Source: Microterricola pindariensis (GTDB lineage: Bacteria > Actinomycetota > Actinomycetes > Actinomycetales > Microbacteriaceae). Taken from it: 64,000 bases of DNA. Positions 1 through 6,857 of this stretch are shown in pieces. Made by a program: the position numbers and the translations under genes. The notes under the pieces are model-generated. The model had not been told where the DNA came from, made no database searches, and saw only the letters and a list, made by a program, of their open reading frames with translations. Where the stretch lies: assembly GCF_002936985.1 (NCBI RefSeq), contig NZ_MPZN01000004.1, forward strand, positions 1 through 64,000, in the 5' to 3' direction. Numbering within the stretch: position 1 is the stretch's first letter; every line of letters starts with the position of its first letter.

Positions 1-1
1 C

Positions 2-541
2 GACGCGCTGCTCGGCAGCGTGCGGGATGCCGAGGCCGCCAGGCAGCGCGCGCAGGCGGCGCTGGCGCAGACACTGCTGGCGGCGCGCAGCCAGCTCGGG
101 GCGGCAGAGGACTTCATCACCGCGCGCCGCGGCGCCGTCGGGGCCGAGGCGCGCACTCGGCTGGCGGAGGCCGGACGGCTGATCGTGCAGGCCGAATCGC
201 TCGGCGCCGCCGACCCCGCGCAGGCGCTCAGCCAGGCCCAGCGCGCCAACCAGCTCGCCGGGGAGGCGATCCGGCTGGCCCAGAACGACGTCGGCGGGTT
301 CGGCGACATGGGCGGAATGGGCGGGATGGGCGCTGGCTCCGGCCGGGGCGGCAACGTCGCGGGCGCGGTGCTCGGCGGCATCCTGATCAACTCGATGCTC
401 GGCGGCGGGGGCTCGCGCGGAGGAGGCGGCTTCGGCGGCGGCTTCGGCGGATCCTCCGGCGGATCCGGCGGTCGGCGCAGCCCCGGCAGCTTCGGCGGCA
501 GCGGCACGCGCTCCCGGCGCGGCTCCGGCGGCCGCTTCTAG
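2..541 (+). CDS. C-terminal part of a TPM-domain (YgcG-like) membrane protein, 5' end outside the window
   Basis: The reading frame is open from the window edge, so the true start lies upstream. The visible 180 residues begin with an alanine-rich helical region (about 95 residues). A glycine/methionine-rich stretch follows, then a short hydrophobic segment (AGAVLGGILINSMLGG), and the tail is almost entirely Gly, Ser and Arg. A Gly/Ser tail of this kind is typical of TPM/YgcG-like proteins, which carry an extracytoplasmic TPM domain and a helical linker. PspA follows 54 bases later on the same strand, fitting a cell-envelope stress context. The family name rests on the tail and neighbour only, because the diagnostic N-terminal domain is not in the window. 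Confidence 0.6.
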   Translation, partial: DALLGSVRDAEAARQRAQAALAQTLLAARSQLGAAEDFITARRGAVGAEARTRLAEAGRLIVQAESLGAADPAQALSQAQRANQLAGEAIRLAQNDVGGFGDMGGMGGMGAGSGRGGNVAGAVLGGILINSMLGGGGSRGGGGFGGGFGGSSGGSGGRRSPGSFGGSGTRSRRGSGGRF

Positions 542-595
542 CTCAGCAGACCACAACACACCACACCGTAGAAACATTGGGAAGGGAAACACACT

Positions 596-1330
596 ATGGC
601 TAAGCAGTCCATCTTCGGTCGCATCGCCCAGCTCGCGAAGGCGAACATCAACGCTCTGATCGACTCCGCCGAGGACCCGAAGCTCATGCTCGACCAGATG
701 GTGCGCGACTACACCAGCAGCATCGCCGACGCCGAGAGCGCCATCGCCGAGACCATCGGCAACCTGCGCCTGCTCGAGGACGACCACCGCGAGGACGTGG
801 AGGCCGCCCGCGAGTGGGGCAACAAGGCCATCGCGGCCAGCCGCAAGGGCGACGAGTTGCGCGCCGCCGGCGACGCGGCCGGTGCCGACAAGTTCGACGC
901 CCTCGCCAAGGTCGCGCTCGGCCGGCAGATCGCCTCCGAGAACGAGGCGAAGGCGGCCGAGCCGCAGATCGCCTCGCAGACCGAGATCGTCGCCAAGCTC
1001 AAGGCGGGCCTGAACTCGATGAAGGAGAAGCTGAACCAGCTCTCCTCCAAGCGGGACGAGCTGATCGCACGTTCGAAGACCGCCGCCGCGCAGGCGCAGG
1101 TGATGGATGCCGTCAAGAGCATCGACATCCTCGACCCCACCAGCGAGGTCTCCCGCTTCGAGCAGAAGATCCGCCGCGAAGAGGCCAAGGTGCGCGGGGC
1201 GAGCGAGCTCGCCGCATCGAGCCTGGACGCCCAGTTCAACGAGCTGGAGGACATCGGCGAGCTCACCGAGGTCGACGCGCGCCTGGCGGCGCTGAAGGCC
1301 GGCGGCTCCGCCGGGGCCATCGGTCAGTAG
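596..1330 (+). CDS. pspA: PspA/IM30 (phage shock protein A) family protein
   Basis: This 244-residue, almost entirely alpha-helical protein begins with the family signature MAKQSIFGRIAQLAKANINA and the motif DSAEDPKLMLDQMVRDY. Long heptad-rich coiled coil follows (about residues 25-220). PspA/IM30 proteins bind stressed membranes from the cytoplasmic side and form ESCRT-III-like oligomers that limit proton leak. The start is ATG with a GGGAAGGGA ribosome site eight bases upstream. It follows a TPM/YgcG-like gene by 54 bases, a common pairing in actinobacteria, and is closed by a strong hairpin at 1343-1371. Confidence 0.93.
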   Translation: MAKQSIFGRIAQLAKANINALIDSAEDPKLMLDQMVRDYTSSIADAESAIAETIGNLRLLEDDHREDVEAAREWGNKAIAASRKGDELRAAGDAAGADKFDALAKVALGRQIASENEAKAAEPQIASQTEIVAKLKAGLNSMKEKLNQLSSKRDELIARSKTAAAQAQVMDAVKSIDILDPTSEVSRFEQKIRREEAKVRGASELAASSLDAQFNELEDIGELTEVDARLAALKAGGSAGAIGQ

Positions 1331-1342
1331 GCGAGTGCACGG

Positions 1343-1371
1343 GAGGGCGGCCGGTCGACCCGGCCGCCCTC
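1343..1371 (+). terminator. GC-rich hairpin after pspA
   Basis: GAGGGCGGCCGG and CCGGCCGCCCTC form a perfect 12-bp stem around a five-base loop, 12 bases after the pspA stop codon. No T tract follows, as is common for actinobacterial terminators. Confidence 0.7.
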
Positions 1372-1485
1372 ACTGCGTTCTCCCCCCGTGTCTGCCGGCA
1401 GCGCACGCCCGCGTCGCGAACGCGCCGCGCAAACCCGCCGCCGGGCAAACTGCCATTGTGTGCGGCTGGAGAGGATACTGAGAGG

Positions 1486-2313
1486 GTGGCTGTCACCTTT
1501 GTTGTTGTGCCCCAGTGGCAAGGCTCCATGTCCGCGCGCGCCATGCGCCTGGCCGACGGGGCCGAGGCGATCCGCGGCGACCTGCCGGCCTCGGCGACGC
1601 GCATCGTCGATGTCCCCGCCGAGAGCGGCGACGCCCTCGGCACCGGGGTGCGGCGCTTCTCCGCCCTGCTCAATGTGCGGGACCGGCTGTTGCACAGCCT
1701 GGCGACCGTGCCCGACTGGGCGCTGACCATCGGTGGCGACTGCGGGGTCTCGCTCGGCGCCGTCGAGCACGCCATGCGGCGCACCGGCGGCGACCTGGCC
1801 GTCGTCTGGCTGGACGCCCACCCCGACCTCAACGTGCCGGACGACTCGCCCTCCGGCGCCTTCACCGGCATGGTGCTGCGCGCCCTCTGCGGCGACGGCG
1901 AGCTGCTGCCGGATGCCGCGCACCGGCTGCACCCGGACCGCCTGGTGCTGGGCGGCATCCGCGACGTCGACCCCGCCGAGTCGGCGTTCATCGACGAGAA
2001 GCAGATCTCCCGGGTCGGGGCCGAGCAGCTGGATCACCCCGGCCTCCTGCTGGACGCCGTGCGCGCGACCGGCGCGGGCAGCGTGTACGTGCACATCGAC
2101 CTCGACGTGCTCGACCCCGCCGTCATCACCGGCCTCGCGAACCCACTGCCGTTCGGGCTCAGCCTGGAGCAGCTGACCGGCGCCGTCGCCGCGCTCCGCG
2201 CCGAGTTCCCCCTGGCCGGGGCCACGATCGCCGGGTTCTCCCCCGCCTCGCCGCTCGACGCGGAGGGCGACCTGCCGACAATCCTGCGCGTCATCGGCGC
2301 GCTCACCCGCTGA
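1486..2313 (+). CDS. Arginase/agmatinase-fold (ureohydrolase family) protein with a variant metal site
   Basis: The 275-residue protein has the ureohydrolase layout. GGDCGVS stands where the family has GGDHS, DAHPDLN is the second metal motif, and HIDLDVLDP is the third. Ureohydrolases use a two-Mn centre to hydrolyse guanidino or formimino groups. The first ligand His is Cys here, and the usual substrate-loop His is replaced in SGAFTGMV, so substrate and even catalysis are uncertain. The frame is open far upstream, but that part is a shadow of pspA. I chose GTG 1486 because GATACT sits exactly six bases before it (leaderless geometry) and the first strand MAVTFVVVPQWQG follows directly. Confidence 0.75.
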   Translation: MAVTFVVVPQWQGSMSARAMRLADGAEAIRGDLPASATRIVDVPAESGDALGTGVRRFSALLNVRDRLLHSLATVPDWALTIGGDCGVSLGAVEHAMRRTGGDLAVVWLDAHPDLNVPDDSPSGAFTGMVLRALCGDGELLPDAAHRLHPDRLVLGGIRDVDPAESAFIDEKQISRVGAEQLDHPGLLLDAVRATGAGSVYVHIDLDVLDPAVITGLANPLPFGLSLEQLTGAVAALRAEFPLAGATIAGFSPASPLDAEGDLPTILRVIGALTR

Positions 2314-2350
2314 GCCGGCCCGGCGGGGCCAGCGAGGCCGGCCAGCGGCC

Positions 2351-2815
2351 TTAGCCCGCGTCCGCCAGCCGCTGCCGCAGGGCCGGGCGGTCGACGGGCA
2401 ACGCGGCCAGCAGCGTCGCGGCGGGGTCGGGTTCGTTCCGGTCGAGCACCGCCAGCAGGAGGTGCCGCGAGGTGATCGCCCGTGCCCTCTCCGACACCGC
2501 GTGGGCGAGGGCGTGTGTGAGCACGGACTTCGCGCCGGAGGACATCGACCCGCTGGGCCGGGCGAGCACGGCGGGTGCGGTGTGCCGGAACTCGCCCAGC
2601 GTGATCCCCACCGCGGCGAGCGCGGATCGGTCGAGTCGGTCGACGGTGTCCTGTGCCGTGGGGGCGTCCACGCCGACGAGCCGCGCCATGTCGTCGTCGG
2701 CGAGCAGGGCGAGCAGCAGGTGGTCGGTGCCGATTCGCCGGTCACCGCGTCGTGCCGCCTCGGAGACGGCGTCCTCGACCGCCGCCCTGGCCGAACGGCT
2801 GAACCTCTCAAACAT
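2351..2815 (-). CDS. Clp N-terminal (ClpA/C repeat) domain protein
   Basis: This 154-residue protein consists essentially of two Clp N-domain repeats: MFERFSRSARAAVEDAVSEA with GTDHLLLALL (residues about 1-45) and SGAKSVLTHALAHAV with TSRHLLLAVL (about 75-115). No AAA+ ATPase domain follows. Such stand-alone ClpN proteins are thought to bind substrates or partners of the ClpC/ClpP machinery; the exact role is not known. The start ATG overlaps the end of the upstream HTH gene by eight bases, so the two are translated as a unit. An upstream in-frame extension exists but is a shadow of the HTH gene. Confidence 0.85.
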   Translation of the reverse strand: MFERFSRSARAAVEDAVSEAARRGDRRIGTDHLLLALLADDDMARLVGVDAPTAQDTVDRLDRSALAAVGITLGEFRHTAPAVLARPSGSMSSGAKSVLTHALAHAVSERARAITSRHLLLAVLDRNEPDPAATLLAALPVDRPALRQRLADAG

Positions 2816-3023
2816 CGTTCTCCCGCCTTCCGTACTTCGCGTGCACCGACTGGCGCGTGACCCCGAGGGCATCGCCGATCTGCTCCCAGGACCAGCCTGC
2901 TCGTCGAGCCGCCGCGACATGGGTCGCCTCGATGCGCTCGGCGAGCCGGTGCAGCGCCGTGACGGCGCGCAGCCCGGTCGCCGGGTCGGCGGTGCGCAGC
3001 TGGTCTACATCAATCGGGTCCAT
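2808..3023 (-). CDS. Small helix-turn-helix regulator paired with the ClpN protein
   Basis: The 71-residue protein is little more than a DNA-binding domain. A helical N-terminus precedes the helix-turn-helix AGWSWEQIGDALGVTRQSVH (about residues 42-61), then a basic end. The ATG at 3023 lies next to two inverted repeats built on TGTCA...TGACA, so it is probably autoregulatory. The promoter reads TTGACA-N17-CACACT, with seven bases to the ATG, implying a leaderless transcript. It overlaps the downstream ClpN gene by eight bases. From its size and position I infer that it represses the ClpN/HTH unit. Its signal is unknown. Confidence 0.8.
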   Translation of the reverse strand: MDPIDVDQLRTADPATGLRAVTALHRLAERIEATHVAAARRAGWSWEQIGDALGVTRQSVHAKYGRRENDV

Positions 3024-3026
3024 GTC

Positions 3027-3044
3027 TGTCAGTGTGAACTGACA
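3027..3044. promoter_or_regulatory. Operator 1 of the HTH/ClpN unit
   Basis: A perfect 7-bp inverted repeat, TGTCAGT-GTGA-ACTGACA, lies immediately before the ATG of the HTH gene and covers the predicted -10 element. Confidence 0.65.
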
Positions 3045-3053
3045 ATCCCGATC

Positions 3054-3071
3054 TGTCAAGCCAAACTGACA
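3054..3071. promoter_or_regulatory. Operator 2 of the HTH/ClpN unit
   Basis: TGTCAAG-CCAA-ACTGACA repeats the layout of operator 1 (5-bp perfect TGTCA/TGACA arms, same spacing) exactly 27 bases upstream of it. It covers the minus-strand -35 hexamer TTGACA (3054-3059). The two sites therefore bracket the promoter. Confidence 0.6.
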
Positions 3072-3140
3072 GAGCAACCCGCGGGCGGCGCCAGCTCGCA
3101 GGCGGGCGACGCGGGGAGGCGCTGACGCTACGCTGAGACC

Positions 3141-3518
3141 GTGCGCGCCCTCCTCTTCGACTCCCCGCTCAGCCGCCTCGGCTACCTCTACGCGACCCTC
3201 GTCGGGCTGGTCTGGGGCTTCATCTGGAGCACCGGCCGGGTGGAGCGGCACAACGGCCTGTTCGTGTTCCGCGGCCTGCCGACGTGGGCCTTCGGCCGCG
3301 GCGGCTCCTGCGTCGGCGGCTGTTACCTCACCGACCAGAACGTGACCCCGGACGTCATGGAGCACGAGGCCGTGCACAAGCGCCAGTGGCAGCGCTACGG
3401 CATGCTGTTCCCGCTGCTGTACCTGCTGGCCGGCCGCAATCCACTGAAGAACCGCTTCGAGATCGAGGCCGGCCTGGAGAAGGGCGGCTACCTGCGCGCC
3501 CAGCGCTCCAGCCGCTGA
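3141..3518 (+). CDS. Small membrane protein with an HExxH metallopeptidase-like motif
   Basis: This is a 125-residue protein of unknown function. It has one N-terminal hydrophobic segment (about residues 12-30, YLYATLVGLVWGFIWS), then a Gly/Cys patch (GGSCVGGCYLT), HEAVHKRQW (about residue 75), a second hydrophobic segment and FEIEAGLEKGGY. HExxH followed about 30 residues later by Glu in an ExEA context is the zinc-site pattern of small gluzincin-like peptidases, but the protein is too short for a full classical domain. GTG 3141 is preceded by TACGCT at exactly six bases, suggesting a leaderless mRNA. I do not know the substrate. Confidence 0.7.
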   Translation: MRALLFDSPLSRLGYLYATLVGLVWGFIWSTGRVERHNGLFVFRGLPTWAFGRGGSCVGGCYLTDQNVTPDVMEHEAVHKRQWQRYGMLFPLLYLLAGRNPLKNRFEIEAGLEKGGYLRAQRSSR

Positions 3519-3528
3519 CCCGTCTCGC

Positions 3529-5358
3529 TCAGTCGAAGAACTCTGCGGCCTTGGGGATGCCGGCCAGCCGGCCGCCGTCGAGGTCAGGCTCGCCGCGCAG
3601 TTCGACGCGGGAGCCCGCGCGCTCCATCTCGAGCACCACGATCTCGTTCTCGCCCGTGCGCCAGAGCGGTGCCGGCGCGTACAGCGTCACCTGCGGCCCG
3701 CGCTCCCAGTAGCGGCCGAGCAGGAAGCCGTTGAGCCAGACAAACCCCTTGCCCCAGCCGGGGAGGGCGATGAAGCCGTCCGCCGGCTCGTCCACGGTCA
3801 GCGATGCGCGACCGAAGACCGGGCCTGCGCTGTCGGCGGACTCGCCGAAGTGGAGCGAGTCGATTGCGCCGTCCCGGCCGATCTGCAGGGCGGTGCTGGT
3901 CCAGCCGTGAATGAAGCGCGCGCCCTGGCGGACGCTGCGGAGCCCCTTGTGCTCGCCGAGCCCGCCCGCGAAGTTGATGCGGCCCTGGTTCTCGACGATG
4001 ATGACGAGCTCGGTGGGCCGGCCGTCGGTGCGCGCCTGCACGACGAGGGTGTGCTCGGCGTCGTTGCGGTCGATGGTGCCGGCGACAACGCCGTCCAGCA
4101 GCACGGTGGCCCGGTCGGCGAGGCCGTCGATCCGCAGGGTGACCTCTCCGGCGTCCAGCAGCGGCGACGCCTGGTACCAGACGAGCCCCTGGTCCTGGCC
4201 GAGCTGCTCCATCTGCTTCGGCAGCGCCGACTGCTGGGGCGCGTCGAAGGCGCCGAGCGAGCCGCGCAGCGACACCCACTCGGTGACCGCGGCGTCCTGC
4301 GCGCCGAGGCGGGCGGGCAGCGCGGGCGGCTCCGGGAACTCGTGGGTCGCGTAGCGCCGCAGGATCTCGCGGAAGGCGTAGAACTTCTCGGACAGCTCGC
4401 CCGCCTCGCCGACGGCGGCGTCGTAGTCGTAGCTCGTGACGGTCGGCTGCAGCATGCCGTCCTCGGTGTTGCAGCCGTTCCACAGGCCGAAGTTGGTTCC
4501 ACCGTGCGCCATGTAGAAGTTGACGCTGCCCCCGCCGCCGAGGATCTCCTCGAGCGTGGCCGCGGCATCCGCGGCGCCCCGCACGTGGTGCGGCTCGCCC
4601 CAGTGGTCGAACCAGCCGTTCCAAAACTCCATGCACATGTCCGGCCCCTGCGGCTGCACCGCGCGCAACGCCTCGAAGGCCTCTCCGGTGCGGGAGCCGA
4701 AGTTGACGGTCGCGTGGGCACCCTCCACCATGCCCGCGGCGAACATGCCGGCGATCGGGCCGTCGGAGGTCACCAGCAGCACGTCGATGCCGCGCGAGGT
4801 CAGCGCGTCCCGGCAGTAGCGCACGTACTCGGCGTCGTCGCCGAACGAGCCGTACTCGTTTTCCACCTGCACCGAGACGACGGGGCCGCCGTGCGTCGCC
4901 AACAGCGGGCGCATCACCTCACAGATGGCGTCGAACCAGCCGTCGACGGCGCCGATGAAGCGCGGGTCCATGGTGCGCAGTGCGATACCGGGCTCCGCCA
5001 TGAGCCAGCCGGGCAGACCGCCGAAGTCCCACTCGGCGCAGATGTACGGGCCGGGGCGCAGGATCACGTCGAATCCGAGATCGCCGGCCTCCTGCACGAA
5101 GCGGGCGACGTCGCGGGGCCCGGTGAAGTCGATGTCGCCGCGGGTCTGCTCGTGCCAGTTCCAGGGGATGTACGTCTCGATCGTGTTCAGGCCGAGCGCG
5201 CGCAGCCGGAGCAGGCGGTCGCGCCAGAGCTCCGGACGCACCCGGAAGTAGTGGATAGCCCCGCTCAGGATGCGGTGCTCCTCGCCGCCCCGCCGGAATG
5301 CGCCATCCTGCACCGTCAGGATTCGGGAAGCGGATGTGGGGTCGGGCGTCGCGTTCAT
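3529..5358 (-). CDS. Beta-galactosidase, glycoside hydrolase family 35
   Basis: This is a 609-residue enzyme with the GH35 core. GAIHYFRV, the LGLNTIETYIPWNWHE region and RPGPYICAEWDFGGLP lead into the acid/base motif QVENEYGSF (Glu168) and the nucleophile motif MEFWNGWFDHWG (Glu244). The C-terminal half holds beta-sandwich domains ending in the family-like LNGFLLGRYWERGPQ. It retains Glu acid/base and nucleophile and should release terminal beta-galactose from oligosaccharides. No signal peptide is visible, so it is probably cytoplasmic and acts on sugars imported by the ABC system at 6.9-10.2 kb. Of several in-frame ATGs, the one at 5358 has AAGGA at proper distance. Confidence 0.93.
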   Translation of the reverse strand: MNATPDPTSASRILTVQDGAFRRGGEEHRILSGAIHYFRVRPELWRDRLLRLRALGLNTIETYIPWNWHEQTRGDIDFTGPRDVARFVQEAGDLGFDVILRPGPYICAEWDFGGLPGWLMAEPGIALRTMDPRFIGAVDGWFDAICEVMRPLLATHGGPVVSVQVENEYGSFGDDAEYVRYCRDALTSRGIDVLLVTSDGPIAGMFAAGMVEGAHATVNFGSRTGEAFEALRAVQPQGPDMCMEFWNGWFDHWGEPHHVRGAADAAATLEEILGGGGSVNFYMAHGGTNFGLWNGCNTEDGMLQPTVTSYDYDAAVGEAGELSEKFYAFREILRRYATHEFPEPPALPARLGAQDAAVTEWVSLRGSLGAFDAPQQSALPKQMEQLGQDQGLVWYQASPLLDAGEVTLRIDGLADRATVLLDGVVAGTIDRNDAEHTLVVQARTDGRPTELVIIVENQGRINFAGGLGEHKGLRSVRQGARFIHGWTSTALQIGRDGAIDSLHFGESADSAGPVFGRASLTVDEPADGFIALPGWGKGFVWLNGFLLGRYWERGPQVTLYAPAPLWRTGENEIVVLEMERAGSRVELRGEPDLDGGRLAGIPKAAEFFD

Positions 5359-5412
5359 GGCCATCCTTTGATGCAGCTGGCACGCGCAGCACTGCGCGGC
5401 CACTCAAGTCCG

Positions 5413-5459
5413 ATTAGTTCAATGCCAGAATTATTCCGACAGGCCGCGTCAAATGTCAA
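5413..5459 (-). promoter_or_regulatory. Promoter of the GH35 gene with candidate ROK motif words
   Basis: On the minus strand TTGACA (5454-5459) and AATAAT (5430-5435) are 18 bases apart. Plus-strand words ATTAGTTC (5413-5420) and ATTATTC (5430-5436) overlap or follow the -10. The same two words recur in the promoter region of the sugar ABC genes. Confidence 0.6.
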
Positions 5460-5480
5460 CTCGCCGATCGCCGCGACGGG

Positions 5481-6695
5481 CTATTTGGACGCGGCGATCG
5501 TCGGGTCTTCGAAGACGTCCTCGAGCACCAGCTGCGCGCCACCCCGCGCCGCCGAGGTCAGTCCGAGCTTCGATCCGACGAGGATCGCCGAGCTGCCGAG
5601 GTCCATCCGGCGCGCCTCCAGCGCGGCCGTGATCGGCGCCAGGAGGAAGTCGCTGAAGGAGGGGAAGTAGCCGCCGAGCACGATCATCCGCGGGTTCAGC
5701 ACGTCCACGAGCACGGAGAGCCCGATCGACAGATTCGCGGCGAGCGTCGACAGCGCCGCGAGCACGCGGCCGTCGCCGCTGTCGGCGCGGCCGCGCAGCG
5801 CGCGCAGGCGCTCCTCCAACGGCACGGAGCGGTCGTGCACGACGTCGCCCTGATCGGCCGCCAGGGCGAGGAAGGCGTTGAGGCCGACGTTGAGCTCCCA
5901 GCAGCCCGTGCGCCCGCACGGGCAGGCGACGCCCTGCGGCCCGATCGGCAGGTGCCCGACCTCCCCGGAGAAGCCGGACCAGCCGCGCATCAGGCGCCCG
6001 CCCGCGACGATTCCGGCACCGACGCCGACGTCGGCGGAGAGGTAGAGCAGGTCTTCGATGTCCTGGTTCTCGCGCACCGAGAACTCTGCGACGGCTCCGA
6101 GCTTCGAGTCGTTCTCCAGCCTGATCGGCGGGCCGGCCGGGCCGAGCCGGGCCGCGAGCTCCCGCGCAACGGCCACCCCGTGCCAGCCGAGGTTCGGCGC
6201 GAACCGCACCGAGCCGGACTCGAGGTCGACGATGCCGGGGGCGCCGATGCCGATGCCGACGATCTGGCCGTCGCGGGCGCGGGCCAGCCGCATCGCGTCC
6301 TCGATGAGCCGGGCGAGCTGGTCCAGGACCTCGGCGACCGGGGTGCTGGCGATGTCGAGGGCGGCGACCGCGCTGTGCACGGTCCGGCCGCGCAGGTCGA
6401 CGACCGTCAGGGCGAGGTAGTCGACGTTGATCTCCATGCCGACGCCAAACACCCGGCCGCCGTCGATGGCGATGGCGGTGCCGGGGCGCCCGACCGCGCC
6501 GGTTCGCTCGCGCTCGTCCTCGCGGACGAGGCCGAGGCCGACCAGGTCGGCGATCAGCGTCGAGGTCGTACCCTTGGACAGCCCGGTCTCCGTCGCCAGC
6601 CTCGCACGAGAACGCGGGTCGCCGCTGCGGAGGCTGCGCAGCATCAGGCTCATGTTCGCGCGCCGCATCTCGGCCTGATCTACTCGCCCGCTCAT
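5481..6695 (-). CDS. ROK-family transcriptional regulator
   Basis: The 404-residue protein joins an N-terminal winged helix-turn-helix (residues about 15-75, SRARLATETGLSKGTTSTLIADL) to a ROK/ASKHA sugar-kinase-like domain. The ROK zinc motif appears as CPCGRTGCWE, and IGIGAPGIVD is the usual sugar-binding region. Proteins of this layout (NagC, XylR, Mlc type) release DNA when a sugar or sugar phosphate binds. It lies between the GH35 gene (same strand) and the divergent sugar importer, so I infer that it controls both in response to a galactoside. GGAGG lies nine bases before the ATG. Confidence 0.9.
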   Translation of the reverse strand: MSGRVDQAEMRRANMSLMLRSLRSGDPRSRARLATETGLSKGTTSTLIADLVGLGLVREDERERTGAVGRPGTAIAIDGGRVFGVGMEINVDYLALTVVDLRGRTVHSAVAALDIASTPVAEVLDQLARLIEDAMRLARARDGQIVGIGIGAPGIVDLESGSVRFAPNLGWHGVAVARELAARLGPAGPPIRLENDSKLGAVAEFSVRENQDIEDLLYLSADVGVGAGIVAGGRLMRGWSGFSGEVGHLPIGPQGVACPCGRTGCWELNVGLNAFLALAADQGDVVHDRSVPLEERLRALRGRADSGDGRVLAALSTLAANLSIGLSVLVDVLNPRMIVLGGYFPSFSDFLLAPITAALEARRMDLGSSAILVGSKLGLTSAARGGAQLVLEDVFEDPTIAASK

Positions 6696-6751
6696 CTCGG
6701 CCTGCCTCCAGTGGCGATCCGTCGGTGAATCACAATTGTTGAAACTCCATC

Positions 6752-6784
6752 TTGACAGTGAAGTAATTAGTTCGGGTATTATTC
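6752..6784 (+). promoter_or_regulatory. Promoter region of the sugar ABC importer with candidate ROK motif words
   Basis: TTGACA (6752-6757) is followed after a long 19-base spacer by TATTAT (6777-6782). ATTAGTTC (6766-6773) and ATTATTC (6778-6784) lie inside this promoter. Both words are also found in the GH35 promoter. The stretch is strikingly AT-rich for this genome. A separate 8-bp palindrome, ACAATTGT, is at 6732-6739. Confidence 0.6.
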
Positions 6785-6857
6785 AAATGATTTAGCGATG
6801 CTTCGAGGATGAGGCCATTTGGATTCCTCAGAGCACACACCGAGAAAGTGAATCCAC

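Noticed and set aside
3850-5670. Long open frame (606 codons) antisense to the GH35 gene
   Set aside because: Its composition is that of an antisense shadow in GC-rich DNA, and the minus strand carries a complete GH35 enzyme.
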